Shown here: one piece after another, positions 19,601-26,650 of the stretch
Position numbering within the stretch: position 1 is the first letter of the stretch
Layout of the letters: each line of letters begins with the position of its first letter
Assembly (NCBI GenBank): GCA_937883755.1
Contig: CAKZYA010000049.1
Span: 1-64,000 of the forward strand
Length of the DNA: 64,000 nt
Reading direction: 5' to 3'
From: an uncultured Flammeovirgaceae bacterium
Lineage (GTDB): Bacteria; Bacteroidota; Bacteroidia; Cytophagales; Cyclobacteriaceae
The notes under the pieces: model-generated
What the model was told of the DNA's origin: nothing
The model's database searches: none
Seen by the model: only the letters and a program-made list of their open reading frames with translations
Made by a program: the position numbers and the translations under genes

Positions 19601-19958
19601 AGAAGAGATGGATTCAGAAGAAGATGGGGGAGGAGGTACTGGTGACGAACTTTCCAAACAAATGGAAGAAACTGAGACTGATTTGGTCAACAAAAAGCTT
19701 TCAAAAGAGTTAGTTGAACGACAGAAGCAAATTTTAACTCGCTTGCTAGATGTAGAGAAATCTGATCGGGAGCAGGAGTTAGACCAGAAGCGTAAGGGCG
19801 AAACCGCTAAAGATAGTTACGAAAAACAAGCCACTCAGCGTTTCGATGAGTACATCAAACTGAAGAAGCAGGAGATTGAGTTGTTGAAAACCGTGCCTCT
19901 TAAGCTCAATCCGTATTATAAAGACGAGGCCAATAAATACTTTAAGCGTTTAAACTAG
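16662..19958 (+). CDS. DUF4175-family giant membrane/coiled-coil protein, 1098 aa
   Basis: The N-terminal part has three predicted membrane helices (about 31-50, 62-86 and 150-172). A large probably periplasmic beta-rich region follows (about 180-500: APFSFNLQN, YRLEQDSEGSF, LGGNVSDDYGL). Then comes a ~450-residue Gln/Glu/Lys-rich coiled coil (about 505-960) with runs such as QQQMEQKAEEQEKLAEE. The architecture and position match the DUF4175 proteins of Bacteroidota; their function is unknown. The gene ends five bases before the HATPase gene and leads into ybeY, so the three appear to form one operon. The coiled coil suggests a scaffold or an envelope-spanning structural part, which is inference. 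Confidence 0.8.
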   Translation: MSADSHLRSVTEQLQQYKRKYYLNKLIRGGIFFGAIVLSVYLLFNSIEYTARLSSLWRGILFFSFLLLFLFILIKWVIDPLTRYYSNQRQISDEEAARQIGTYFPEVQDKLLNLIQLDRAGSGKSALVAATIAQKTKQLSVVRFPIAIDLRKNLRHLRYLAVPIAVMMLVLLFVPQFFSEGTRRIVNFNKEFVPEAPFSFNLQNESFIAFKNEDFSVTADLVGNAIPDKVYLVASGRRFRMAPNAEGTLEFVFQNIQRDAPFYIEAAGFNSNSHTIRVVDRPNLKNFSVYLDYPGYLSREDQRLDNIGNLQVPEGTNVTWQFNTLAADSMQMRFVEQEESYRLEQDSEGSFSLEKQALKSSTYQIDLVNEYSNNKQDIRYYLDVIPDQTPQISLEQFQDTTLYQFLVLGGNVSDDYGLTQLSLFYKFEELEGEGNESKYQRLNLPLDSRQNNQSYYYQWNVDTLGLNPGEKIRYFLKVWDNDAVNGYKSAQTSSYVFSIPDRETIRENLEKSTAETQSQISKTVQQAEQLKQDIEEVEKRLRGKKDLTWQDQKKLEDIIKQREELEKQLEQLKEQSQSSKMQREQFGEQSEKMKEQIDQLQQLMDELLDEETKKMYEELQKLLDEQVDMDKMRDQLQQINDQEENLEEELERTLELFKRMKFDSKLEDVQQQMEQKAEEQEKLAEETENKENSTEELSEQQEQLNQEFDELQQEMQELNELNQDMKNPAPMQDMKQEQQQAQQEQQKAQESLEKNQRKKAQKSQKNSAKQMRQMAQKLQQMQQSMEMEMLQENMDNLRNILDNLLTLSFDQETVMKDFREVKQNDPRFIDLSQEQLKLRDDAQIIEDSLLALAERVFQIQSFVTREVKDMNKYMDESMESLRERQQYKAISQQQFAMTSINNLALLLNDVLSQMQQQMADAMGNPQQNPGDTQQNMNLSELQKQLNEQIQNLQKSGKSGRALSEELSKLAQQQEKIRKALEEMDSEEDGGGGTGDELSKQMEETETDLVNKKLSKELVERQKQILTRLLDVEKSDREQELDQKRKGETAKDSYEKQATQRFDEYIKLKKQEIELLKTVPLKLNPYYKDEANKYFKRLN

Positions 19959-19962
19959 CAAA

Positions 19963-20364
19963 ATGGATTCAATCAGCATTTCTATTCCTTCATTGTCCGA
20001 TAATATTCGGATGATAGAAAGTTTTATCGACAATGCTAAAGAGCAATTTAGTTTGAACGACGACATCTATGGTAACATTATGATTGCTGTTACCGAATCG
20101 GTTAACAATGCTATTCGTCATGGAAACAAAGGTGACTCTCGGAAAAATGTAGATCTTTCTCTTAAACTTAGTGATGGCTCTATTATTTTCTGGGTGAAAG
20201 ATCAAGGCGATGGTTTTGACTACTCAAACCTTCCTGATCCTACTGCACCCGAAAATATTGATAAGCCGGGTGGTAGGGGTATTTTCCTTATGAAACACCT
20301 TTCTGATGAAGTTAATTTCCGAGACGAAGGCTGCACAGTTGAGCTAATTTTTTATATCAACTAG
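19963..20364 (+). CDS. Anti-sigma-factor-like ATP-binding protein (HATPase, RsbW/SpoIIAB type)
   Basis: A 133-residue single-domain GHKL ATPase. The N box ESVNNAIRHGN, the G1 box WVKDQGDGFD and the G2 box GGRGIFLM are all visible, and there is no sensor or dimerisation domain, as in RsbW/SpoIIAB serine kinases. In other bacteria such proteins bind sigma factors or phosphorylate anti-anti-sigma partners; no partner is encoded next to it here. It lies between the DUF4175 gene (4-base gap) and ybeY (1-base gap), so it is likely cotranscribed with both. Confidence 0.9.
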   Translation: MDSISISIPSLSDNIRMIESFIDNAKEQFSLNDDIYGNIMIAVTESVNNAIRHGNKGDSRKNVDLSLKLSDGSIIFWVKDQGDGFDYSNLPDPTAPENIDKPGGRGIFLMKHLSDEVNFRDEGCTVELIFYIN

Positions 20365-20365
20365 C

Positions 20366-20803
20366 GTGATCCAGTTTTTTGTTGAGGATGTGGATTTTGA
20401 TACTAATACTCTTTCCTCTGTTCCGACCTGGCTTTCTAGTATAGTGCAATCTTATCAGCAATCAATTCTTGAGATTAATTATATTTTTTGCTCTGACGAA
20501 TACCTTTTGTCGATAAACCAAGAGTATCTTTCTCACGATTTTTATACTGACATTATCACTTTCGATAATCGAGACGATACTACCCAAGCTATTGAGAGTG
20601 ATATTTTTATTAGCATTGATCGAGTGACTGAGAATGCTGAACGATTAGATACCCCATTCCTAAGTGAACTACTGCGGGTGCTTGTTCACGGACTTCTACA
20701 TATACTTGGTTTTTCTGATCATTCTGATGAAGAGAAAAATGAAATGCGCTCTTTGGAAAATCGCTACTTAGAGCTTTACTTTAATCTGTTTCACACTCTG
20801 TGA
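20366..20803 (+). CDS. ybeY: Endoribonuclease YbeY (16S rRNA 3' processing)
   Basis: A 145-residue zinc metalloprotein acting in rRNA maturation and ribosome quality control. The signature HGLLHILGFSDH places the three zinc ligands at His108, His112 and His118, preceded by the conserved TDIITF stretch. The start is GTG at 20366, one base after the HATPase stop codon, which supports translation from the same mRNA. The stop codon lies inside the left arm of a hairpin (20799-20821). Confidence 0.95.
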   Translation: MIQFFVEDVDFDTNTLSSVPTWLSSIVQSYQQSILEINYIFCSDEYLLSINQEYLSHDFYTDIITFDNRDDTTQAIESDIFISIDRVTENAERLDTPFLSELLRVLVHGLLHILGFSDHSDEEKNEMRSLENRYLELYFNLFHTL

Positions 20804-20821
20804 AACCACCACTTTTCACAG
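20799..20821 (+). terminator. Stem-loop at the ybeY stop codon, possible weak terminator
   Basis: CTGTGAAA (20799-20806) pairs perfectly with TTTCACAG (20814-20821) around an eight-base loop. No T tract follows, so it may act in mRNA stability rather than termination. It abuts the parS-like palindrome. Confidence 0.4.
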
Positions 20822-20846
20822 TCAATGTTCCACGTGGAACATTGAC
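20821..20846. promoter_or_regulatory. parS-like centromere site (ParB binding)
   Basis: The core TGTTCCACGTGGAACA (20826-20841) is the GC-richer form of the bacterial parS consensus, a perfect 16-bp palindrome. The symmetry extends to 26 bp (GTCAA on the left, TTGAC on the right). ParB-CTP clamps load at such sites, usually close to the replication origin. It lies just upstream of mnmG and about 5.4 kb from the DnaA-box cluster, which supports the reading. No parA or parB gene is in the window. Confidence 0.85.
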
Positions 20847-20958
20847 AAATCACTTCATACTCTCCAGGTAAAGTCGCTAATAGTGAGCAACATAAGTGTC
20901 CGTATTTCTACCCATCTAATTCAGATGCAGAAATCGCATTAATTAGGAAACGAAATAC

Positions 20959-20966
20959 TAATTTTG
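20959..20966 (+). promoter_or_regulatory. Putative -7 box of the mnmG promoter
   Basis: TAATTTTG matches TAnnTTTG, 32 bases before the mnmG start. The -33 region is not clear. The same octamer precedes cysC, which adds some weight. Confidence 0.45.
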
Positions 20967-20998
20967 TGTGTAGAGTAAAGGAATAAGACGAATATCAA

Positions 20999-22864
20999 AT
21001 GCTATTTGAAACATACGATGTAATTGTAGTAGGAGCTGGTCATGCCGGAAACGAGGCAGCAGCAGCAGCAGCAAAACTAGGTTCTAAGACTCTTCTTATC
21101 ACCATGGATATGGCGAAGATGGGGCAAATGTCTTGTAACCCCGCTATGGGGGGAGTGGCTAAAGGCCAAATTGTTCGCGAAATTGATGCGCTTGGTGGAA
21201 TATCCGGAATTATCACTGATTTGTCAGCCATTCAGTTTCGGATGTTGAACCGCTCCAAAGGTCCAGCTATGTGGAGCCCGCGTACTCAAAACGATCGAGC
21301 TAGATTCACTGAGGCTTGGAGAATGGAGCTAGAGAAGATTCCCAAATTGGATTTTCTACAAGAAATGGTGACCGAAATTCTAGTAGAAGGGGAGAAGGTA
21401 ACCGGAGTGCGAACCAGCATTGGTTTAGATATCAAATCCAAATCAGTCATTCTTACCAATGGTACTTTTCTCAACGGACTAATTCACATTGGTGACAAGC
21501 AAATGGGAGGGGGACGTTCAGGTGAGCGAGCTTCTAAAGGAATTACGGAACAACTGGTTCAACTTGGGTTTGAATCAGGGCGCATGAAAACTGGAACCCC
21601 GCCTCGCGTAGATGGGCGTTCGCTTGATTATAGCAAAATGGAAGAACAACCCGGCGACGAGCATCCGGGAAAGTTTTCTTTTACTGATACAAGGCCTTTA
21701 GCTCATCAACGTAGTTGCCATATCACCTACACCAACCCAACGGTTCACGAAGTACTGGAAGGCGGATTTGACCGTTCACCCATGTTTAATGGACGAATTC
21801 GAGGGCAAGGCCCGCGCTATTGTCCTTCTATCGAAGATAAAATCAACCGTTTTGCGGAGCGGGATCGCCATCAGATTTTTGTAGAACCCGAAGGTTGGGA
21901 CACAGTAGAAGTATACGTAAATGGTTTTTCTACTTCACTACCCGAAGAAGTGCAGCATCAGGCCATTCGGCATATTCCTGGATTTGAAAAAGCTAAACTG
22001 TTCCGACCGGGCTACGCCATTGAGTATGATTATTTTCCACCTACTCAATTATCACTTAGCCTGGAAACCAAGCTTATTGAAAACCTATTTTTTGCCGGGC
22101 AAATTAACGGTACTACTGGTTACGAAGAAGCTGCTTGTCAGGGATTGATGGCAGGAATTAATGCTCACCGTAAAATTCAGGAGCAGGAAGCTTTCGTGCT
22201 GCGCCGTTCTGAAGCCTATATTGGAGTGCTGATTGATGATTTGATAAATAAAGGGACTGAAGAACCTTATCGGATGTTTACCTCTCGGGCTGAATTCCGA
22301 TTACTACTTCGTCAGGATAATGCTGATTTACGACTTACCGAGAAGGGGCACCAGCTAGGTTTGATTAATGACGTTCGACTGGAAAAAGTGTTTGATAAAA
22401 GAAACGCTATTCAGGAATTGTTGACGGATTTGAAACAACGCAAGGCAGCTCCCGATGAAATTAATGAAGGTCTAGACGAGATCTCTACTGCAACAATCAA
22501 AGAGAAAGTCAGTATTCACCAGTTACTAAAACGTCCCGAAATTTCACTGACAACTCTGGAGCAACTCGATTCTAGCCTGAAGGAGTACTTTCAAAAGTTT
22601 GATACTGAAGTGCGGGAACAAGTAGAAATCCTAACTAAGTACGAAAGTTATTTGGAAAAAGAGCGACAGCACGCTGAGCGGGTCGAGAGCCTAGAAGATT
22701 ATCGTATTCCAGTAAATTTCGACTATGGTACCGTAAAAGCTCTTTCTACTGAGGCGAGAGAGAAGCTAGGTAAAATCCGTCCTCAAACCATTGGGCAAGC
22801 CTCCCGCATTAGCGGGGTTTCTCCAGCTGACGTATCCGTTATTATGATTTACCTGGGAAAATAG
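20999..22864 (+). CDS. mnmG: tRNA U34 carboxymethylaminomethyl synthesis flavoenzyme MnmG (GidA)
   Basis: This FAD enzyme works with MnmE to modify the wobble uridine of several tRNAs. The N-terminal dinucleotide fold (VVGAGHAGNEAA), the family blocks SCNPAMGGVAKGQIVREIDALGG, TGTPPRVDGRSLD and GQINGTTGYEEAACQG, and the length of 621 residues are all typical. In many bacteria this gene (gidA) lies beside oriC; here a parS-like site is directly upstream and the origin about 3.4 kb downstream. It is followed after six bases by a small exported-protein gene. Confidence 0.97.
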   Translation: MLFETYDVIVVGAGHAGNEAAAAAAKLGSKTLLITMDMAKMGQMSCNPAMGGVAKGQIVREIDALGGISGIITDLSAIQFRMLNRSKGPAMWSPRTQNDRARFTEAWRMELEKIPKLDFLQEMVTEILVEGEKVTGVRTSIGLDIKSKSVILTNGTFLNGLIHIGDKQMGGGRSGERASKGITEQLVQLGFESGRMKTGTPPRVDGRSLDYSKMEEQPGDEHPGKFSFTDTRPLAHQRSCHITYTNPTVHEVLEGGFDRSPMFNGRIRGQGPRYCPSIEDKINRFAERDRHQIFVEPEGWDTVEVYVNGFSTSLPEEVQHQAIRHIPGFEKAKLFRPGYAIEYDYFPPTQLSLSLETKLIENLFFAGQINGTTGYEEAACQGLMAGINAHRKIQEQEAFVLRRSEAYIGVLIDDLINKGTEEPYRMFTSRAEFRLLLRQDNADLRLTEKGHQLGLINDVRLEKVFDKRNAIQELLTDLKQRKAAPDEINEGLDEISTATIKEKVSIHQLLKRPEISLTTLEQLDSSLKEYFQKFDTEVREQVEILTKYESYLEKERQHAERVESLEDYRIPVNFDYGTVKALSTEAREKLGKIRPQTIGQASRISGVSPADVSVIMIYLGK

Positions 22865-22870
22865 CAGGTT

Positions 22871-23449
22871 ATGCAGTTTACACAGACTGTTTTGGGGGTA
22901 CTGCTACTTATGTGTTTTCTCCCACTTTCTAGTCAAGCCCAAGAACTTTTGAAAGAGGAGAAAGAAAGGCGCATTAAGTTTAATGAAATACCTCAGTCGG
23001 CTCAAGATTATCTGGAAAATTGGCTGGATAAATCACGTCGAGTACGGTACTACTACGAGACCGACGCTGAACACAGTAGTTACGAAGCTAAACTAATCCG
23101 TGACCGACGGAGGTTTAGTATTGAGTTTGATGAAGCTGGGAAGCTAGAGGACATTGAAGAGTTGATTGACTTTAATCAAATTTCGGATACTGTAAAACAA
23201 GCTATCCATTCTTTCCTAATAGAGAACTACGGAAAGTATTCGGTTCAGAGAGTTCAGCGACAGTTTCTTGCGAGCCAGAGTAAAAGTTATACTCAACTTA
23301 CTGAAGAGAAGATTGGAAACTACGAGCTGGAGATTAACTTAACTGAAAAATCAAGACTACAATCGTATGAAATGCTGTTTGATGCGAGCGGAAGACTAAA
23401 ACAAAAACGCTTGATCGTTCGTCGGTCGTTAGATAATTTTCTCTACTGA
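22871..23449 (+). CDS. Exported hypothetical protein, 192 aa, PepSY-like character
   Basis: A signal peptide (LLLMCFLPLSSQAQ) is followed by a charged, mixed alpha/beta protein. The pattern IPQSAQDYLENWLDKSRRVRYYYETD, then YEAKLIRDRRRFSIEFDEAGKLED, is reminiscent of the PepSY-like small repeats of Bacteroidota (helix plus beta hairpin with a 'F D x x G K' turn). I make this comparison by eye only. It begins six bases after mnmG and ends four bases before the DUF2490 gene, so it probably belongs to the same transcript. It is likely periplasmic. Confidence 0.7.
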   Translation: MQFTQTVLGVLLLMCFLPLSSQAQELLKEEKERRIKFNEIPQSAQDYLENWLDKSRRVRYYYETDAEHSSYEAKLIRDRRRFSIEFDEAGKLEDIEELIDFNQISDTVKQAIHSFLIENYGKYSVQRVQRQFLASQSKSYTQLTEEKIGNYELEINLTEKSRLQSYEMLFDASGRLKQKRLIVRRSLDNFLY

Positions 23450-23453
23450 TCCT

Positions 23454-24161
23454 GTGCATTCATTTTTTCTTTCTGTTCTTATTCTATTTTTAGTAAGTAT
23501 TTGTGCTTCGGCTCAGTCTACTACACCCGTTCAATGGGAACCCGGCCTTTCTTTTACTCAGAAATTTCCCAACCGTTGGTCGTTTAACGTAAATACTTTT
23601 CAACGTGCAACATTCACTGAGCTTAATTCTGAAGAGATAGATCAGGATTTCCGCTGGAATTTAAATGAAACTCAGTTTTTCGCTACCTACGAACTTTGGC
23701 AAAATAAAAAGCTTAGTGGCGGATATGCCTTCCAAATTCAAGCCGAAGAGCCGGGTGAGTTTCATGAGCATCGACTGATGCAACAATTTGCGTTTGTAAC
23801 CTATGCCTTGGGCGGAAAGCGTATTGCCCACCGAGCACGAGTAGAGCAGCGTTTCCGAAACTCAGCGCTGACAAATCGTTTGCGGTACCGACTAGGGTTT
23901 GATAGTCCGCTCAACGGAGAGCAACTTGACCCAGGCGAATTTTATGGTATCATTACCAATGAGTTTTTGTGGTCTTTTAATCAACAAGGGCAACATGGAG
24001 AAAATCGCTTATTTGCTGGTATCGGTTGGTTCTTCAATCGCAAGTACAAATTACAAACGGGGCTTATGCACCGCCTGGTTAGAAGAGGAAATCGCTATAT
24101 AAATACCCTAGCAATTTCTACTACGCTTTATATGAACAATCAAAAGAAAGCAATCGAATAA
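23454..24161 (+). CDS. DUF2490-family outer-membrane beta-barrel protein
   Basis: The start is GTG at 23454, giving a signal peptide (FLSVLILFLVSICASAQ). The mature part has alternating aromatic strands (WSFNVNTFQRATF, QQFAFVTYALGG, RLRYRLGFDSPL, NEFLWSFNQQG, RLFAGIGWFFN) typical of DUF2490 barrels, with 235 residues in total. Function is unknown; outer-membrane location is inferred from the pattern. The four-base gap to the preceding exported protein suggests the pair are made together. Confidence 0.78.
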   Translation: MHSFFLSVLILFLVSICASAQSTTPVQWEPGLSFTQKFPNRWSFNVNTFQRATFTELNSEEIDQDFRWNLNETQFFATYELWQNKKLSGGYAFQIQAEEPGEFHEHRLMQQFAFVTYALGGKRIAHRARVEQRFRNSALTNRLRYRLGFDSPLNGEQLDPGEFYGIITNEFLWSFNQQGQHGENRLFAGIGWFFNRKYKLQTGLMHRLVRRGNRYINTLAISTTLYMNNQKKAIE

Positions 24162-24189
24162 ACGTTTATAAATAGAGAACTACCATAAT

Positions 24190-26256
24190 ATGATAAAACA
24201 ATACGGTTGGCTACTGACCTTCTGGATCCTCCTAATTTTGTCTGGATCGTGTGCCCGAAGGGGAAGTCCTACTGGGGGACCGAAAGATTCCATCCCCCCG
24301 AAACTGGTAAATATGTACCCCGAGCTGGAAACTGTCAACTTTGATGATAATGAAATTGAGCTGGAGTTCGACGAATTTATAGAAGCCCGAGATCTGAAGC
24401 GGGAACTCATTATTACTCCGCCTATTGAAGAATTTAGTTTTTACGCAGCCCGTCGAACGCTCTTTCTAGAGATTGAAGAAGAGCTGCGAGATAGTACCAC
24501 TTATACTTTCAATTTTCGCGAAGCAGTGAAGGATGCTTCGGAAAAGAACCCCGCCGAAAACCTGATTGTAGCCTTTAGCACCGGAGCCGAAATTGATTCT
24601 TTTCAGGTGAATGGAACTGTACGAAATCTTCTGAGTCAACAACTGGTTGAAGATGCGGTAGTTGCTCTTTACGATGTGAACGATACGTTAGATGCCTTCA
24701 CCGGACCACCTATGTATTTGGCGAAAACTGATGAAGAAGGAAATTATACGATCCGCTACATTCGGGAAGGATTATACAATGTCTTTACCTACGTAGACGA
24801 GAACGGTAACCTCAAAATTGATTCTAATAATGAACCTTTCGGGTTTAAATCGGAGCCAATTTATCTGGGTACTGATGTGAACCGGGAAATTCGAGCTGAC
24901 TCTCTGGCTACGGCAGATTCTGTGTTTTCCCTTAATAAGACAATTGATCTGGTACTTCAGCGACAAGACATTCGACCTATCCAATTGCAGAGTGCTCGGG
25001 CTAACGGAAAATACTATGAGATAAAATTCAATAAATCGCTAGATGACTATACCCTAACCATTGAAGGAGAAATTGACGCTTCTACCGAAAAATTCTTGAG
25101 AGATTCAGTAGCATTTAATTTAGCTGATACGAGTGTGAATATATTTAGCAATTTTCAGGATGAGCAGAAAGTCGTTCGTATTTATAATACTCTCCGCCAA
25201 GATAGTTTAGGAATAAAAGTAACTGCTACCGACTCAGCTCAACAGACGTTAGCTGATACATTACTTTATTTGCAGTTTACCGAAAGTCGCCGAAAGATAG
25301 CCGACTTTACCAGTCAGTTTACTGCTGATGGCGATGAAATCACTGACACTATTTCGGGAACATTTATTTTCTCTAAGCCCATTGCCCAACTCAATACCGA
25401 CAGTATTTTACTCAGCTACGATACACTTTTTTATATTCCCATTGATTATGATCAGGCTTTAAACTGGAACCAACGTTTTGATCAAGTTACGCTCAAGATT
25501 CCAGTATCTCAGTCCAGTATGGTCGATAGTGTAATCTTCTATTCAAAAATGAACGATAGTTCAATATATGAAGATCGTATTCGCCAGCAGACTCTTTACT
25601 TAGATAGCCTCAGAACTCCAGTAGACTCAGTAGAAAGACGATTAAACTGGTTGCAAGAATTTATATCTGTCAAACGGAGTAGTGAAGACCGAATTTTAGT
25701 GGATAGTATTCAATCCTTGGAAGATGAAACGCTTCAGCTTAGTTTACTAAATAATTACGTAGACACCGTTCAGATCAATCGAAAGTTTGTTCCCAGAATT
25801 TACGAGCGAGAAGAAATTACGAACGACCTACGATCATTTAACTTCTACGTTAGCCCGGGTAGTTTTATGAGTATCGAGAATGATAGTAGTGAACAGGTAA
25901 TTCAAAAATTCTCATTTAAAAACCCAGAAGACTATGGTGCTATCCGGGGAGTCGTCGCTACTGACTATCCTAGCTTTTTCATACAATTAGTAGATCAGAA
26001 TTTTGAGCTGATACGCGAAGCTAAAAATGCGAAAGAATTTTCTTTTGATTTGTTGCCGCCCGGCAAGTACCAAATCCGAATATTAATTGATGCTGATGAG
26101 GACGGCATCTGGGAACCAGGAAGTATCCTAACCAAGCAAGAACCAGAGCCAGTCTACTTCTACACCGAGGAAGAAGTTATCGATCTACGGGCTAACTGGG
26201 AACGTAACGATCTTACGATTACAGTTGGGGAGTTATCCACATTATCGAGTGAATAA
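24190..26256 (+). CDS. Ig-like (SbsA/Big_5 type) lipoprotein, 688 aa
   Basis: The lipoprotein signal peptide ends at Cys21 (LILSGSC). After it comes the phylum-typical opening RRGSPTGGPKDSIPPKLV and an Ig-like SbsA domain (NFDDNEIELEFDEFIE, ITPPIEE, TYTFNF). The middle contains a carboxypeptidase-regulatory-like segment (VVALYDVNDT, TDEEGNYTIRYIREGLYNVF), and the end has a second such motif (LLPPGKYQIRILIDADEDGIWEPG). Orthologs occur across Bacteroidota without a known function. It is probably anchored in the outer membrane. Its last codons already contain a perfect DnaA box (26233-26241), so the gene runs directly into the origin. Confidence 0.82.
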   Translation: MIKQYGWLLTFWILLILSGSCARRGSPTGGPKDSIPPKLVNMYPELETVNFDDNEIELEFDEFIEARDLKRELIITPPIEEFSFYAARRTLFLEIEEELRDSTTYTFNFREAVKDASEKNPAENLIVAFSTGAEIDSFQVNGTVRNLLSQQLVEDAVVALYDVNDTLDAFTGPPMYLAKTDEEGNYTIRYIREGLYNVFTYVDENGNLKIDSNNEPFGFKSEPIYLGTDVNREIRADSLATADSVFSLNKTIDLVLQRQDIRPIQLQSARANGKYYEIKFNKSLDDYTLTIEGEIDASTEKFLRDSVAFNLADTSVNIFSNFQDEQKVVRIYNTLRQDSLGIKVTATDSAQQTLADTLLYLQFTESRRKIADFTSQFTADGDEITDTISGTFIFSKPIAQLNTDSILLSYDTLFYIPIDYDQALNWNQRFDQVTLKIPVSQSSMVDSVIFYSKMNDSSIYEDRIRQQTLYLDSLRTPVDSVERRLNWLQEFISVKRSSEDRILVDSIQSLEDETLQLSLLNNYVDTVQINRKFVPRIYEREEITNDLRSFNFYVSPGSFMSIENDSSEQVIQKFSFKNPEDYGAIRGVVATDYPSFFIQLVDQNFELIREAKNAKEFSFDLLPPGKYQIRILIDADEDGIWEPGSILTKQEPEPVYFYTEEEVIDLRANWERNDLTITVGELSTLSSE

Positions 26257-26612
26257 CCTGTGGAAAAGCTAACAATAACTTGTTAATAAATTTCGTGTTA
26301 TCCACTCCTCATCCGGCAATCAACATTTCACATAAGTTATTCACTCCTCGGTGTAAGTTATTAACAGTGTTATGCACTTTTAATATTATCTACATAGTTA
26401 TCCACATATTAGTTAACAACTAACTAATATCTTTGCAAAGATCTATAAATCAGTAACTTAATTGTGGATAACTATGTTAATAATTTGTAAATAATTATTG
26501 GAGTTATTCACAATGTTAGATGATTGGTCGTTTTTTCTAAAGTTATCAACAAATTCACAGTGTAGTAATTAATAGTAATTTCGAAGAAAAATAATTAAAT
26601 AATAATGTAATA
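26233..26612. other. Chromosomal replication origin (oriC), DnaA-box cluster
   Basis: At least eleven 9-mers match or nearly match the DnaA box within 320 bases. Perfect TTATCCACA occurs at 26233-26241 and 26398-26406, with its complement TGTGGATAA at 26463-26471. One-mismatch boxes are at 26259-26267 (minus), 26298-26306, 26386-26394, 26504-26512 and 26543-26551; two-mismatch boxes are at 26337-26345, 26358-26366 and 26370-26378. The right end (about 26555-26612) is almost pure A/T and is a candidate unwinding element. No gene is encoded in this ~390-base gap. mnmG and a parS-like site nearby agree with an origin; dnaA itself is not adjacent, as is common in Bacteroidota. Confidence 0.92.
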
Positions 26613-26650
26613 TGTTAGTTGATAAGTTATCGATTTCTAAACCACAAAAC

